Below, in pieces: positions 33,221 to 42,309 of a DNA stretch of 64,000 nt. Positions within the stretch are counted from its first letter, which is position 1; every line of letters begins with the position of its first letter. Below the pieces are notes generated by a model. It saw nothing but the letters and a program-made list of their open reading frames with translations, was not told where the DNA came from and did no database searches. The position numbers were made by a program, and so were the translations under genes. Source of the DNA: Nocardia miyunensis NBRC 108239 (lineage in GTDB: Bacteria; Actinomycetota; Actinomycetes; Mycobacteriales; Mycobacteriaceae); the NCBI RefSeq assembly GCF_001613065.1, contig NZ_BDBQ01000095.1, positions 1 through 64,000 on the forward strand. The letters run 5' to 3'.

Positions 33221-33886
33221 GTGGCAGGTGCGGAATCGGGAACGGCCTCGGGCGCGGAACGGCTGCTCGCCCGCGCCTACACCGAGGCGCTCGAGCAGGT
33301 CGACGAGGTCGACGAAATCCGTTTGCGCCTACTGGATTCGGCGTACGAACAGTTCTGCCGGATGGGCATCCAGCGCTCGACCATGGAGGACGTCGCCCGC
33401 CGCGCCGAGGTCTCGCGAATCACCGTCTACCGCCGCTTCGCCACCAAGGACACGCTGGTCGAACAGGTGATCCTGCGGGAGTTCCGGCGCTATTTCGACC
33501 AGTTCCTGCTGGACATCCGCCACGCGCACACCGTCAGCGACCGGGTGGTCCTGGGCTTCGTGAGTTCGTTGCGGGCGATTCGCAGCAATCCGCTCATCGG
33601 CGGCCTGCTGGCCACCGACCCCGACCTGCTGGTCAGCATTCTCATGCGCGACGAGGGACGTACGGTCGCCGCGGTCCGCCAGTTCGTCGCCGGTCAGCTG
33701 CGCCGCGAACAGGGCGCGGGCAATATCGGCGCGACGGTCGACACCGAACTGGTCGCCGAACTGATGGTCCGCGTCTGCGCGTCCTTCCTGGCCATCCCGA
33801 GCCGGCTCGTCGACCTCGACGACGACGCCCAGCTCACCACCCTGGCCCAGCGTTTCCTGGTCCCCATGCTCGAGGTCGCGGACTGA
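33221..33886 (+). CDS. TetR-family transcriptional regulator
   Basis: The DNA-binding domain spans residues ~25-75: IRLRLLDSAYEQFCRMGIQR, then the helix-turn-helix VARRAEVSRITVYRRFATKD and EQVILREFRRYF. The C-terminal ligand domain is not distinctive. GTG 33221 is chosen because AGGAGGAG precedes it by a few bases; GTG 33203 lacks such a site. It lies in the same neighbourhood as the two DUF2236 genes and the damaged ligase and shares a spaced dyad with the Lcp-like promoter, so it is the best candidate repressor for these genes. Confidence 0.88.
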   Translation: MAGAESGTASGAERLLARAYTEALEQVDEVDEIRLRLLDSAYEQFCRMGIQRSTMEDVARRAEVSRITVYRRFATKDTLVEQVILREFRRYFDQFLLDIRHAHTVSDRVVLGFVSSLRAIRSNPLIGGLLATDPDLLVSILMRDEGRTVAAVRQFVAGQLRREQGAGNIGATVDTELVAELMVRVCASFLAIPSRLVDLDDDAQLTTLAQRFLVPMLEVAD

Positions 33887-33917
33887 CCGGTACAGGGTGG
33901 TCGCCGCCCGGCGGCAC

Positions 33918-34763
33918 TCAGACCTTGCGGCCGATCGCACCCCACAGCGAGACCTGCTTGTCGTGGCCCTTCGGATGTTCGATGCCTTCGTTGCGCCAGC
34001 GGTGGATCACCTCGACGCCGGGATCGAGCAGTTCCAGGCCGTCGAAGAAGCGGGACACCTCCACGCGACTGCGCGGGCGCACCGGAATGCCGCGGTCGAT
34101 GTAGACCTGCAGCAGCCGCATCATCCCGTCCGGATCCTCCGGGCCGTCGTCGAAATCCGTTGTGACGTGGGACATCGCGAGATACGAGCCGGGGGCTAGC
34201 GGTTCCATCAGCGCCTTGACGATCTCGTAGACGTCGCCCGGAACGAAGTGCAGCAGCGCCATCAGCGAGACCGCCACCGGCTGCGTGAGATCCAGCGTCT
34301 CGGTCAGTTCGGGGGCCGCCAGAATCGCGCCCGGATCACTGGCATCGGCCTGCACGTAGGCGGTGCGGCCCTCATCGGAGCTCACCAGCAGCGCCCGCGC
34401 GTGCGCCAGCACGATCGGATCGTTGTCGACGTATACCACCCGCGCCTCCGGCGCGCCCTCCTGAGCCACCTGGTGCAGATTGGGCTCGGTCGGGATGCCG
34501 GTGCCGATGTCGAGGAACTGACGCACACCCTGCCCGACCAGAAAACGGGTGGCGTGCCGCATGAAATCGCGATTGGTGCGCGCGGTCACCCGGACCGCCG
34601 GAAAATTCTGCAGCGCCTGCTCCGCCGCGGCCCGGTCGGCATCGTAGAAATCCTTGCCGCCGAGGAAATAGTCGTACATCCGGGCGGGATGCGCTACATC
34701 CGTACGCAGGTCGATCGGGCCGTCGGCCACGGCGAACTCCTTGTCAGGTCGATTCTTTACCAT
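33918..34763 (-). CDS. DUF574/Methyltransf_19 SAM-dependent methyltransferase
   Basis: A family expanded in actinomycetes. The signature begins HPARMYDYFLGGKDFYDADR, with TNRDFMRHATRFL and the SAM loop FLDIGTGIPTEPNLHQVA, then VVYVDNDPIVLAHARALL. Substrates are generally unknown. ATG 34763 (MVKNRPDKEF) is used; a further in-frame ATG at 34778 and an open extension to 34838 exist. It is transcribed toward the TetR gene and stands alone. Confidence 0.88.
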   Translation of the reverse strand: MVKNRPDKEFAVADGPIDLRTDVAHPARMYDYFLGGKDFYDADRAAAEQALQNFPAVRVTARTNRDFMRHATRFLVGQGVRQFLDIGTGIPTEPNLHQVAQEGAPEARVVYVDNDPIVLAHARALLVSSDEGRTAYVQADASDPGAILAAPELTETLDLTQPVAVSLMALLHFVPGDVYEIVKALMEPLAPGSYLAMSHVTTDFDDGPEDPDGMMRLLQVYIDRGIPVRPRSRVEVSRFFDGLELLDPGVEVIHRWRNEGIEHPKGHDKQVSLWGAIGRKV

Positions 34764-35510
34764 GCAGATATACCCCATTCGGGCAAGTAGCCCAACGTAT
34801 TCCGGCACACCGAACCCGAGCCGACGCCTTCCGGTCACCCGGTGCTCGCGAACATGCCGTTCCAGCTGTGACCGGAATCGTTGCGCGCCTTATTAGTTGA
34901 CCGCAGGACCGCTCGGCAAACGATCAACTGATCGGTTGCCCGTCATCGCCGAGCCAGGCCGGCGCCGCGACGGTGAGCGCGCGAACCGACACATCCGGCG
35001 GAGACTGCGGCGCGGGGTACGATGATCGGACTGTGATCGACCGGAAGATACTGCGCCACAATATCTTTCGCATGCGGCGGTAAAGTCCGCGCGACCGCTC
35101 GTTCGGCTTGTCGTGTCACTGATCGCGGGCGGAAGGGGCGACGGTCGTTCGAATTCGGGTTCCGCGGAGGACTTCGCCGTCACGGCCTCGGCCCGCACGG
35201 TCCGCTCGGCCCCGAGAGCACCCGCTCGCGGTGGCCGCGTCGTGGACGGCGGATGGTCACCCGCAACCCACAGCATCACCGTCGGTCACGCGCGCTGCGC
35301 AGCACCTCGACGACACCGCCGCCGATCCCCTCGGTGTATCCGTCGGAGCCCGGTGCGGCCACTGCCCGGCCCGCGATCCCTCTGAGACCGTTCACTACCG
35401 TCGCGCTCCCGGTTCATGAGCGAGGTCTCCTCCTTCGGGGCGAGCCGGTGGACGAAGGTCCGATACGGCGTCTTACAGCTACGCCCCGAGGCATGTCGGA
35501 GCACGGCGGT
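34764..35510. other. Long intergenic stretch without a supported gene
   Basis: About 750 bases between the methyltransferase and the CofH-like gene. Frames on both strands are Arg/Pro/Ser-rich and look like shadows, including an upstream extension of the CofH-like frame from 35253. No tRNA, riboswitch or strong hairpin was recognised. Confidence 0.3.
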
Positions 35511-36596
35511 ATGGTTGGCCTCGTGGGTGATGTTGTTGTCGCCGGATCCGGTTTGCCCGACGCGGGCTTGGTGCGCAAGTGGCTCGACGAGGCGGCCGAC
35601 GCCCCGGCGGGGCTGCCCGATGAGGGATATATCGCGCTGCTCGGCGCGGACGGGCCGGAGCTGGACGAACTGTGCCGAGCCGCCGATCTGCTGCGTCACC
35701 GGGCCACCGGTGACGTCCTGACCTATGCGGTGAACCGCAATCTGGACACCGCGGCGGTGTCCGGTACGAGCGAGCCTGCCCGACGCCGCCTCACCGCCCT
35801 GGTGAGCGAGGCGCGGGAGCTGGGCGCGACCGAGATCTGCATGCAGGGGCCACTCCCGGCCGACAGCGATGACGACTATCTGGCGTTGATCGATGCCATC
35901 GCGCAGGCCGGGCCGATCCATCTGCACGCCTTGCGCGCCCCCGAACTGCTCGACGGCGCCGCGCGCCGCAAGATGCCCCTGCCGGATTTCCTGGCCGCGG
36001 CACGCGAGGCCGGGCTCGGCTCGGTCCCCGGCACGGCCGCGCGCATCCTCGACGACGACGTGCGCGCCCGCCTGCTGGGCGGCCCGGATCTGCCGGTGCG
36101 CAGTTGGACGGAGGTGATCGAGGCCGCCCACCGCGCGGGCCTGTTCTCCACCTCCACGATGGTGTACGGCCACATCGAGACACCCGCACAGCAGGTCGCC
36201 CATCTGCGGCTGATCGCCGAGATCCAGGACCGCACCGGCGGTTTCACCGAATTCATCGCGATGCCGTTCGTATCCGGCCCGGTCTCGCCCGGCGTCGGCT
36301 CACTGCCCGGTCCCTCCTGGCGGCAGACGCGCGCGATCCATGCCGTCGCACGGCTCATGCTGCACGGCAGGATCGCGAACATCCAGGCCGCGTGGCCCAG
36401 ATTCGGCTTCGACGCGGCGGTCTCCCTGCTGCGCGGCGGGGCCAACGATCTCGGCGGCCTGCTCCTGGACGGACGCCTGGCGCCCGAATCCTTCGCCGAG
36501 GCCGGACGCACCCTTTCCGCCGACGAGGTCGAGCGGGCGGCGGACACCCTCGGCCGGACCGCCAAGCAGCGCACCACCGGATATGCCGATGTCTGA
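35511..36596 (+). CDS. CofH/FbiC C-half-like protein lacking the radical-SAM cysteines
   Basis: The barrel is clearly that of CofH, the subunit of FO synthase that joins tyrosine to the flavin precursor in coenzyme F420 synthesis: TYAVNRNLD, ELGATEICMQGPL, GPIHLHALRAPELL, AAREAGLGSVPGTAARILDD, TSTMVYGHIETPAQQVAHL, GGFTEFIAMPF and RIANIQAAWPRFG. The CxxxCxxC cluster that should follow VNRN is absent: VNRNLDTAAVSGTSEPARR leads straight to the next helix, with about 20 residues missing. It therefore cannot hold the [4Fe-4S] cluster in the normal way. Start 35511 has GGAG upstream; 35493 is possible. Its end overlaps the monooxygenase gene. Confidence 0.75.
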   Translation: MVGLVGDVVVAGSGLPDAGLVRKWLDEAADAPAGLPDEGYIALLGADGPELDELCRAADLLRHRATGDVLTYAVNRNLDTAAVSGTSEPARRRLTALVSEARELGATEICMQGPLPADSDDDYLALIDAIAQAGPIHLHALRAPELLDGAARRKMPLPDFLAAAREAGLGSVPGTAARILDDDVRARLLGGPDLPVRSWTEVIEAAHRAGLFSTSTMVYGHIETPAQQVAHLRLIAEIQDRTGGFTEFIAMPFVSGPVSPGVGSLPGPSWRQTRAIHAVARLMLHGRIANIQAAWPRFGFDAAVSLLRGGANDLGGLLLDGRLAPESFAEAGRTLSADEVERAADTLGRTAKQRTTGYADV

Positions 36597-38058
36597 ACTC
36601 ACCCACGTCGACGTGCTCATCGTCGGCGCCGGTTTCGCGGGAATCGGCATGGGCGCGCAACTGGCCCGCCGCGGGCGCGAATCGTTCGTGATCATCGAGC
36701 AGGCCGACGACGTCGGCGGCACCTGGCGGGACAATCGCTATCCCGGTGTGGCATGCGACATTCCGGCGCATCTGTACTCGTTCTCCTTTCTGCCGAATCC
36801 GCGATGGAAGCGAATCTTCGCCGAGGGCGCGGAGATTCACGAATACCTGCGGTCCTGCGTGCGGCAGGAGGGCCTGGAACCGCATCTGCTGCTGAATTGC
36901 ACTCTGCGCCAGGCACATTGGCGCGAGTCGGACGGCCGCTGGATCGTGCACACCAGTCGCGGCAGCTTCTCGGCCGTCACCCTGGTCGTGGCCACCGGGC
37001 GACTCACCGAACCGAAGATCCCGCAGGTCGAGAATTTGCGCGAATTCCGCGGCAGGCATTGGCATTCCGCGCGCTGGAATCCCCGGGTGTCGCTGGTCGG
37101 CAAACGGGTCGGGCTGGTGGGGACCGGCGCCTCGGCGATCCAGATCCTGCCGCGGCTGGCCGGGGAGGCCAGCGAGGTCGTGGTCTTCCAACGTTCGGCG
37201 CCCTACGTCCTGCCGCGCGGCGACCGGCTGTACAGCCACGAGGAAATGCTGCAGTTCGCCGCCGACCCGGCCGCCATCACGACGTTGCGGGACGAATTGT
37301 TCGCCGAGGCCGAGCGCAGCATCCCAGCCCGCAAGCGGCGGCATCCCGAGATCGACCTGCTGCAACAGCGAGCGGTGGACCATCTGTCGGGTCAGGTGCG
37401 CGACCCGGAACTGCGTCGGCAGCTGACACCCGATTACGAGATCGGCTGCAAGCGAATCCTGTTCTCCGACGACTACTACGCCTCCCTGCAACTCGACCAC
37501 GTCCGGCTCGAGCCGACCGAGGTGACGCGGGTGACCGAGGACGGCGTCCACGCCTCGAGCGGAAACGTCTACGACCCCGAGATACTCGTATTCGCAACGG
37601 GTTTCGACACCACCCGGCTGCCGATAGCCCGCCAGATCGTGGGCCGGGAATCCCTGGCCCTGGCCGATCGCTGGAGCGACGGCATGGTCGCGCACGCCTC
37701 CACGACGGTCGACGGTTTCCCGAACATGTACGTCCTGGACGGCCCGAATGCCGCGCTCGGGCACAATTCGGCGATCTACGTCATCGAGACGCAGATCGAT
37801 TATGTCCTGGGCGCCCTGGACCACCTGGCCTCCACCCCTGGCACGGTCCTCGAGGTCACCCCCGAGGCAGTGCAGTCCTCCGCCCGCCTCATCGACGACC
37901 TGGCCCGCGACACAGTCTGGACGCAAGGCGGCTGCACAAACTGGTACCGCGACGAGCGCACCGGCCGCCTCACCCTGCTGTGGCCGGACTCCGCGACATC
38001 GTTCCGCCAGCAGAACGCGACGTTCGACATCAGCGCCTACCGAGCGTCGACCGGCTGA
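36589..38058 (+). CDS. Flavin-dependent Baeyer-Villiger-type monooxygenase
   Basis: FAD is bound at VLIVGAGFAGIGMGAQLARR with GGTWRDNRYPGVACD following, and NADPH at VGLVGTGASAIQILPRL. The fingerprint FRGRHWHSARW matches the FxGxxxHxxxW motif of type I Baeyer-Villiger monooxygenases. At 489 residues it is full length and should insert oxygen next to a ketone, forming esters or lactones. It overlaps the CofH-like gene by eight bases and is cotranscribed with it. The pairing with a cluster-less CofH relative is unusual and gives no clear pathway. Confidence 0.88.
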   Translation: MSELTHVDVLIVGAGFAGIGMGAQLARRGRESFVIIEQADDVGGTWRDNRYPGVACDIPAHLYSFSFLPNPRWKRIFAEGAEIHEYLRSCVRQEGLEPHLLLNCTLRQAHWRESDGRWIVHTSRGSFSAVTLVVATGRLTEPKIPQVENLREFRGRHWHSARWNPRVSLVGKRVGLVGTGASAIQILPRLAGEASEVVVFQRSAPYVLPRGDRLYSHEEMLQFAADPAAITTLRDELFAEAERSIPARKRRHPEIDLLQQRAVDHLSGQVRDPELRRQLTPDYEIGCKRILFSDDYYASLQLDHVRLEPTEVTRVTEDGVHASSGNVYDPEILVFATGFDTTRLPIARQIVGRESLALADRWSDGMVAHASTTVDGFPNMYVLDGPNAALGHNSAIYVIETQIDYVLGALDHLASTPGTVLEVTPEAVQSSARLIDDLARDTVWTQGGCTNWYRDERTGRLTLLWPDSATSFRQQNATFDISAYRASTG

Positions 38059-38287
38059 GCCGACTCGTTACACCTGCGCCCACCACTTCTCGGGTGAACG
38101 CGGGCCGGTAATGGTGTGCCGCAACACATCCGGTCTTATCCGACCTGCGCACAGCTGCTCAGACCACCATCGCCCCGGCCGCGATGCGTGGGGTTGAGCA
38201 GACGTTTGTTTCAATCACACTGAGCCAGTGCACATCTCACGACATCGGTCCCGACGATCATCGATCGGTGGACAACCGCCCCCGGGA

Positions 38288-38629
38288 TCATCGGTGCGCA
38301 CGGATGGCATTCGCCAGCCAGACGAACGCGGGTACGGCGCGCGGCCCCGGCGGGCGATCGTCGATCAGGCTCAGCAATTCCCAGTATCGTTCGACTCGGG
38401 GTTCGGCCACCAGATCCAGCCATTCGAGCAGTGCGGCGGTGTCGGCCACGCCGAGATCGGCGGGCACGATGCGGTCGAGAATCGCACTACCGCGTCGTCC
38501 ATATCCCCAACCTGCACCTTCCACCCACTGGAAAGTCAAACCGCCGCGTTCGCGCTGGAGGCTGATTCCCCTCGGTCCCCGACGAACTGTGCCCGGCTGT
38601 CGTGAGACCGGGCCATGATCGACTGACAT
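38288..38629 (-). CDS. Hypothetical protein, 113 aa
   Basis: From ATG 38629 the frame gives MSVDHGPVSRQPGTVRRGPR, then strands with GGLTFQWVEGAGWGYGRRGS and two good helices (ADTAALLEWLDLVAEPRVE and RAVPAFVWLANAIRAHR). The composition is protein-like and different from the shadow frames. No domain is recognised. It is divergent from the beta-lactamase-fold gene; the MerR-type dyad at 38644 lies between their starts and could control both. Confidence 0.5.
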   Translation of the reverse strand: MSVDHGPVSRQPGTVRRGPRGISLQRERGGLTFQWVEGAGWGYGRRGSAILDRIVPADLGVADTAALLEWLDLVAEPRVERYWELLSLIDDRPPGPRAVPAFVWLANAIRAHR

Positions 38630-38640
38630 CGCATCCGGGC

Positions 38641-38679
38641 TTGACCTTGCCCCGGGGGCAAGGTTCGACGATGGTTCGC
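38641..38679 (+). promoter_or_regulatory. MerR-type promoter with 21-bp perfect dyad
   Basis: A -35 TTGACC at 38641 runs directly into the dyad ACCTTGCCCC-G-GGGGCAAGGT (38644-38664). A weak -10 region lies at about 38665-38670, giving the overlong spacer typical of MerR-activated promoters. Transcription would begin near 38677-38680, at the ATG of the hydrolase gene, implying a leaderless message. The likely regulator is the MerR gene at 40146. Confidence 0.6.
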
Positions 38680-40104
38680 ATGAACAGCAACGCACTGCAT
38701 ACCACCGAAACCCGGATCCGCGAACAGGTGTCCGCCTACTGCGAGTCCAACAGCATTCCCGGGTTCGTCGCCGGGGTCTATCACGCCGGCGAGCAGATCG
38801 TCCTTGCCCACGGCATCGCGAATATCGCCACCGGTGCACCGATATTGGAGGACACCGGATTTCTCTTCGGCTCGGTCACCAAGGTCCTGACCACCACGCT
38901 GGTCCTCCAGCAGGTCGAGCGGGGACTGCTGGATCTGGATGCGCCGGTCGTGAAATATCTGCCCGAATTCGCTCTGACCGAACCGGGCGCGGCGGACAAG
39001 ATCCTTGTGCGGCACCTGATCTCACACACCAACGGCATCGATGCCGATCTGTTCTTCCCCGATGCGAAAGGCCGCGACGCACTGAAGGCATACGTGCGGC
39101 GCCTCGCGACCAGTTGCGGCACCCTGTTCGATCCCGGCGAGCAGCTCAGTTACTCCAACGGCGGCATGATAGTCGCGGGCCGCCTGCTCGAAGTGGTTAC
39201 CGGCACACCCTTCTCCGATCTGCTCGAACGCGATGTCTACGCACCCGTGGGAATGACGACCTCCGGGACCTCCGCCGAGCGGGCCATCCTGCGCAGCACC
39301 GCGGTGGGCCACTTCCCGAACCCGCAAACCATGGCGGCTGAGACCACCGGCATGTTCATGCTGCCCGATACCTGGGGACCGGCCGGCGGCACACCGATCG
39401 GCACCGTCACCGACCTGCTCGCCTTCGGCCGCACCCACCTCGCCGGCGGTGTATCCCCCTGTGGCACAAGGGTTCTGTCGACCGAGTCGACCACGCTCAT
39501 GCAGCAGGTCTGCCACGATATGGCCACCCCGAACGTTCCGCCGATGGGGCTGGGCTGGGTGCGATATCCGTTCGGCGACACGACCGTTCTGGCCATGTCG
39601 GGCGCATCGCCCGGCGGTGTGTCGATCCTGTGCGTCGTGCCCGAACACGATCTGGTCTTCACCGCCTACGGCAATACCGGCGGTGCCATCGTGTTGCACG
39701 ACCAGATCCTGCAAGGCCTGCTGCGCGAGCACCTCGGGGTCCGAATCCCCTCTCTGATCACCGAATCCGAGCCCGACGTCGACCTCACGCCCTACGTCGG
39801 CACCTACCGCTCCGATCAGCTCCGCATCGACGTCACCGTCGTCGACGGTCAGCTCGAGGAGCGGATGACCTACGAACCGGCGGATGAATCGCAGCGGCGG
39901 ATCTTCACCGCGTTCGCCGGCGGCACGACCTCGGCCCCGCCGCAGCGGTACGTGCCGATCCGGCCCGGCCTCTTCGCGCCCGCCGGATACCCGCTCGGCA
40001 CCTTCGACGGATACCTGCGACTGCTGCTCGTCTCGTACCACGACATCCGCGGCGGCCGAGCAGGTTTCCGCAACGGAGGCGGCCGCCTGACCCGGCGGGC
40101 ATGA
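38680..40104 (+). CDS. Class C beta-lactamase-fold serine hydrolase
   Basis: The catalytic SxxK motif is seen as GSVTKVLTTTLVLQQ and the second motif as YSNGGMIVAGRLLEV, as in AmpC/esterase EstB/D-aminopeptidase relatives. A later SGASPGG segment occupies the third-motif region. There is no signal peptide, so it is more likely an intracellular esterase or peptidase than a drug-resistance beta-lactamase. The C-terminal ~120 residues form an additional beta domain. ATG 38680 is favoured by the promoter geometry (leaderless); ATG 38671 is also in frame. The MerR gene follows 41 bases later. Confidence 0.83.
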   Translation: MNSNALHTTETRIREQVSAYCESNSIPGFVAGVYHAGEQIVLAHGIANIATGAPILEDTGFLFGSVTKVLTTTLVLQQVERGLLDLDAPVVKYLPEFALTEPGAADKILVRHLISHTNGIDADLFFPDAKGRDALKAYVRRLATSCGTLFDPGEQLSYSNGGMIVAGRLLEVVTGTPFSDLLERDVYAPVGMTTSGTSAERAILRSTAVGHFPNPQTMAAETTGMFMLPDTWGPAGGTPIGTVTDLLAFGRTHLAGGVSPCGTRVLSTESTTLMQQVCHDMATPNVPPMGLGWVRYPFGDTTVLAMSGASPGGVSILCVVPEHDLVFTAYGNTGGAIVLHDQILQGLLREHLGVRIPSLITESEPDVDLTPYVGTYRSDQLRIDVTVVDGQLEERMTYEPADESQRRIFTAFAGGTTSAPPQRYVPIRPGLFAPAGYPLGTFDGYLRLLLVSYHDIRGGRAGFRNGGGRLTRRA

Positions 40105-40145
40105 CATTCCAGACGACCCGACCGCCGAGTGGAAGGATATCCGGC

Positions 40146-40865
40146 ATGATCACGATCGGCCGGCTCGCGGACTACGCCGGGGTGACCACCAAGACCGTCC
40201 GTCACTATCACGAGCGCGGCCTGCTCGCCGAACCCGACCGTGACTCGTCCGGCTACCGGCGCTACACCGCCCAGGACGCCATCGACCTGGTCAAGATCAG
40301 AACCTTGGCCGAGGCCGGTGTGCCACTGGCCCGCATCAAGGACCTGCTGGACAACGACCCGGACGCGCTCACCGCGGCCATCGCCGAGATCGACCGCGGC
40401 CTGCGGGATCGAATCGCCCAGCTGCGGCGCACTCGCGATCGGCTCGCCCAATTGCGCGGCGGCGACCGGCTTTTCGTCTCCCCGGAGGTCGCCGACTATC
40501 TCGACGAGCTCCGCGAGCTCGGCGTCAGCGATCGCCACATTCACTTGGAACGCGACGGCTGGATTCTCCTGCAAACGGCCTCACCCGAGGACGCTGCCGT
40601 GTGGATCACCGAAAAACGCGAGCTCATCACCGATCCCGAATTCCGTGCCCTGTACCTCGAATACGACGCCGCCTACGACTGGTCGCCGAACGATCCTCGC
40701 CTTCCGGCCCTCGCCGACCGTCTCCGGAGCTGGTTCACCAAGCACCACAGCAGATCCGAGGCCCGCACCGTGCACAACCCGGCTGCCGCCCGGTTGGTCG
40801 CGCAATCCCAGCCCGGAGCCTCCTCCCCTGCCTGGGACCGCCTGGCCCGACTCGCCGAAGGCTAG
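40146..40865 (+). CDS. MerR-family transcriptional regulator
   Basis: The N-terminal winged helix is canonical: MITIGRLADYAGVTTKTVRH, then YRRYTAQDAIDLVKIRTLAE. The dimerising helix (RDRIAQLRRTRDRLAQL) is followed by a ~100-residue C-terminal domain of the TipAS-like or ligand-sensing type, without clustered cysteines, so metal sensing is unlikely. AAGGA lies nine bases before ATG 40146. A perfect dyad of MerR type sits 1.5 kb upstream, at the promoter of the hydrolase gene that it follows, so it probably activates its own operon. Confidence 0.88.
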   Translation: MITIGRLADYAGVTTKTVRHYHERGLLAEPDRDSSGYRRYTAQDAIDLVKIRTLAEAGVPLARIKDLLDNDPDALTAAIAEIDRGLRDRIAQLRRTRDRLAQLRGGDRLFVSPEVADYLDELRELGVSDRHIHLERDGWILLQTASPEDAAVWITEKRELITDPEFRALYLEYDAAYDWSPNDPRLPALADRLRSWFTKHHSRSEARTVHNPAAARLVAQSQPGASSPAWDRLARLAEG

Positions 40866-40935
40866 CTAGTCCCCGAGACGCGGGCGCCGCATTCAGCCGG
40901 CGATTCACCACGCTCGTCGGCCAACCGCCGATGAG

Positions 40936-42309
40936 TCACCTACCGTGATCGGCGTCGGCCGGGCCCTGTGACCCGGCCGAATACTCGTCGAGCGGCACCA
41001 GATCACGCGACCACGCCGACTGGATCGGGCTCACGACCCGCCAGGCCTGTTCCGCCTCGTCGCCGCGGATGGACAGGGCCGGATCGCCGTTGAACACGTC
41101 GAGCAGGAGCCTGCCGTAGGCCGGTAGCTCCGGAGGCTGGACCTGTGCGGTCAGGGTGAGCGGGACCAGAGTGCCGACGGTGGATCCGACCGATGTCAGT
41201 TCGAGAGACAGGCTTTCGGGGTCGAGCCCGAATCGCAGCACGTTGGGTTCCGCCGTCCCCTCGTGGCCGAAAGGCATATGGGGCACCGGGCGGAAGTGGA
41301 CGGCGACCTCCTTGCGATCTGCCCCGAGCGCCTTGCCGCTGCGGAGCACGAAGGTCGTTCCCGACCACCGCCAGCTGTCCAGCGCGAGCTCGATTTCGGC
41401 GAACGTCTCGGTCCGGCGGTGCGGGTCCACGCCCTGCTCGTCGACGTAGGAAGGCACTTCGCGGTCACCGATCCGGCCTGCGAGATAACGCCCGCGGCGG
41501 GTGCGGCCGGGTAGGTCGGCATCGGTCAGGGGGCGCACCGATCGCAGCACGTCCACCTTGCGGTCGCGAAGGTCTCGCTCGGACAGCGTGATCGGGGGTT
41601 CCATGGCGATGAGACACAGCAGTTGCAACAGGTGGTTCTGCACCATGTCCTCGAGAGCGCCGACGTGGTCGTAGTATCCGGCTCTGCCCTCGAGGGTGAG
41701 GGTTTCGTCCCACACGATCTCCACTTTCGAGATGTGCGCACTGTTCCAGATGGATTCGAGCACGCGATTGGCCAGCCGGCTGCCCAGCAGGTTCTGCACC
41801 GTCGTCATGGCGAGGAAATGGTCCACCCTGAAGACCGCCCGCTCGGGCACGAGGTCGGCGAGTAGCCGATTCAAATTCTCGGCGCTGTCCAGATCTTCGC
41901 CGAACGGTTTCTCGAGCACGATCCGGCTGCCCGTCGGCAGGCCCACCTCGTGCAGTGTCGTGACCGCCGCCGGGAACACCGCCGGAGGCAGGGCCAGGTA
42001 GACGGCGATCGGGCCATCGCCGCGGATCGCCGCTGCCACATCGTCCGGATTTCGGATGTCGGCTCGCTGGTATCGCGTGGCGGCCGCGACCGCCTTACGC
42101 GCCACGGACGGCAGGTCCGCGGCATGACGATCCAGCTGAGCCACCACCCACTCGCGGAACTCCTCCTGGCTGCGACCCGTCCGGTCGGCGCACACCACCT
42201 CGAAGCGGGCGTCCAAATGGCCGGCGCCGAACAGCGCGGCCAGGCCCGGCAACAGGTAGCGACCGGCCAGATCGCCGGTGCCGCCGAAGACGATCAGACG
42301 CGTGATCAT
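40936..42309 (-). CDS. zwf: Divergent glucose-6-phosphate dehydrogenase
   Basis: The NADP fold opens with IVFGGTGDLAGRYLLPGLA and the conserved IVLEKPFGEDL is present. The substrate loop RVDHFLAMTTVQNLL retains the Asp-His pair but has Met where the family has the phosphate-binding Lys (normally DHYLGKE). The catalytic histidine is kept in DMVQNHLLQLL. The enzyme may be a weaker or altered G6PDH, or act on another sugar phosphate. Its ATG overlaps the GH15 stop, so sugar released by that enzyme may feed this reaction after phosphorylation. Confidence 0.83.
   Translation of the reverse strand: MITRLIVFGGTGDLAGRYLLPGLAALFGAGHLDARFEVVCADRTGRSQEEFREWVVAQLDRHAADLPSVARKAVAAATRYQRADIRNPDDVAAAIRGDGPIAVYLALPPAVFPAAVTTLHEVGLPTGSRIVLEKPFGEDLDSAENLNRLLADLVPERAVFRVDHFLAMTTVQNLLGSRLANRVLESIWNSAHISKVEIVWDETLTLEGRAGYYDHVGALEDMVQNHLLQLLCLIAMEPPITLSERDLRDRKVDVLRSVRPLTDADLPGRTRRGRYLAGRIGDREVPSYVDEQGVDPHRRTETFAEIELALDSWRWSGTTFVLRSGKALGADRKEVAVHFRPVPHMPFGHEGTAEPNVLRFGLDPESLSLELTSVGSTVGTLVPLTLTAQVQPPELPAYGRLLLDVFNGDPALSIRGDEAEQAWRVVSPIQSAWSRDLVPLDEYSAGSQGPADADHGR

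Noticed and set aside
34893..35279. A 128-codon minus-strand frame in the long intergenic region
   Set aside because: The product is Arg/Ser/Pro-rich with no domain and no start signal.
35401..35500. Possible riboswitch or structured leader before the CofH-like gene
   Set aside because: Some paired GC-rich segments exist, but no conserved core of an FMN, cobalamin or other known class could be recognised.
35253..35510. Upstream extension of the CofH-like gene to 35253
   Set aside because: The extra 86 residues are Arg/Pro-rich, have no family counterpart, and lack a ribosome-binding site.
36355..37926. A 523-codon open frame antisense to the monooxygenase gene
   Set aside because: It is a codon-bias shadow; the sense frame has FAD, NADP and Baeyer-Villiger motifs.
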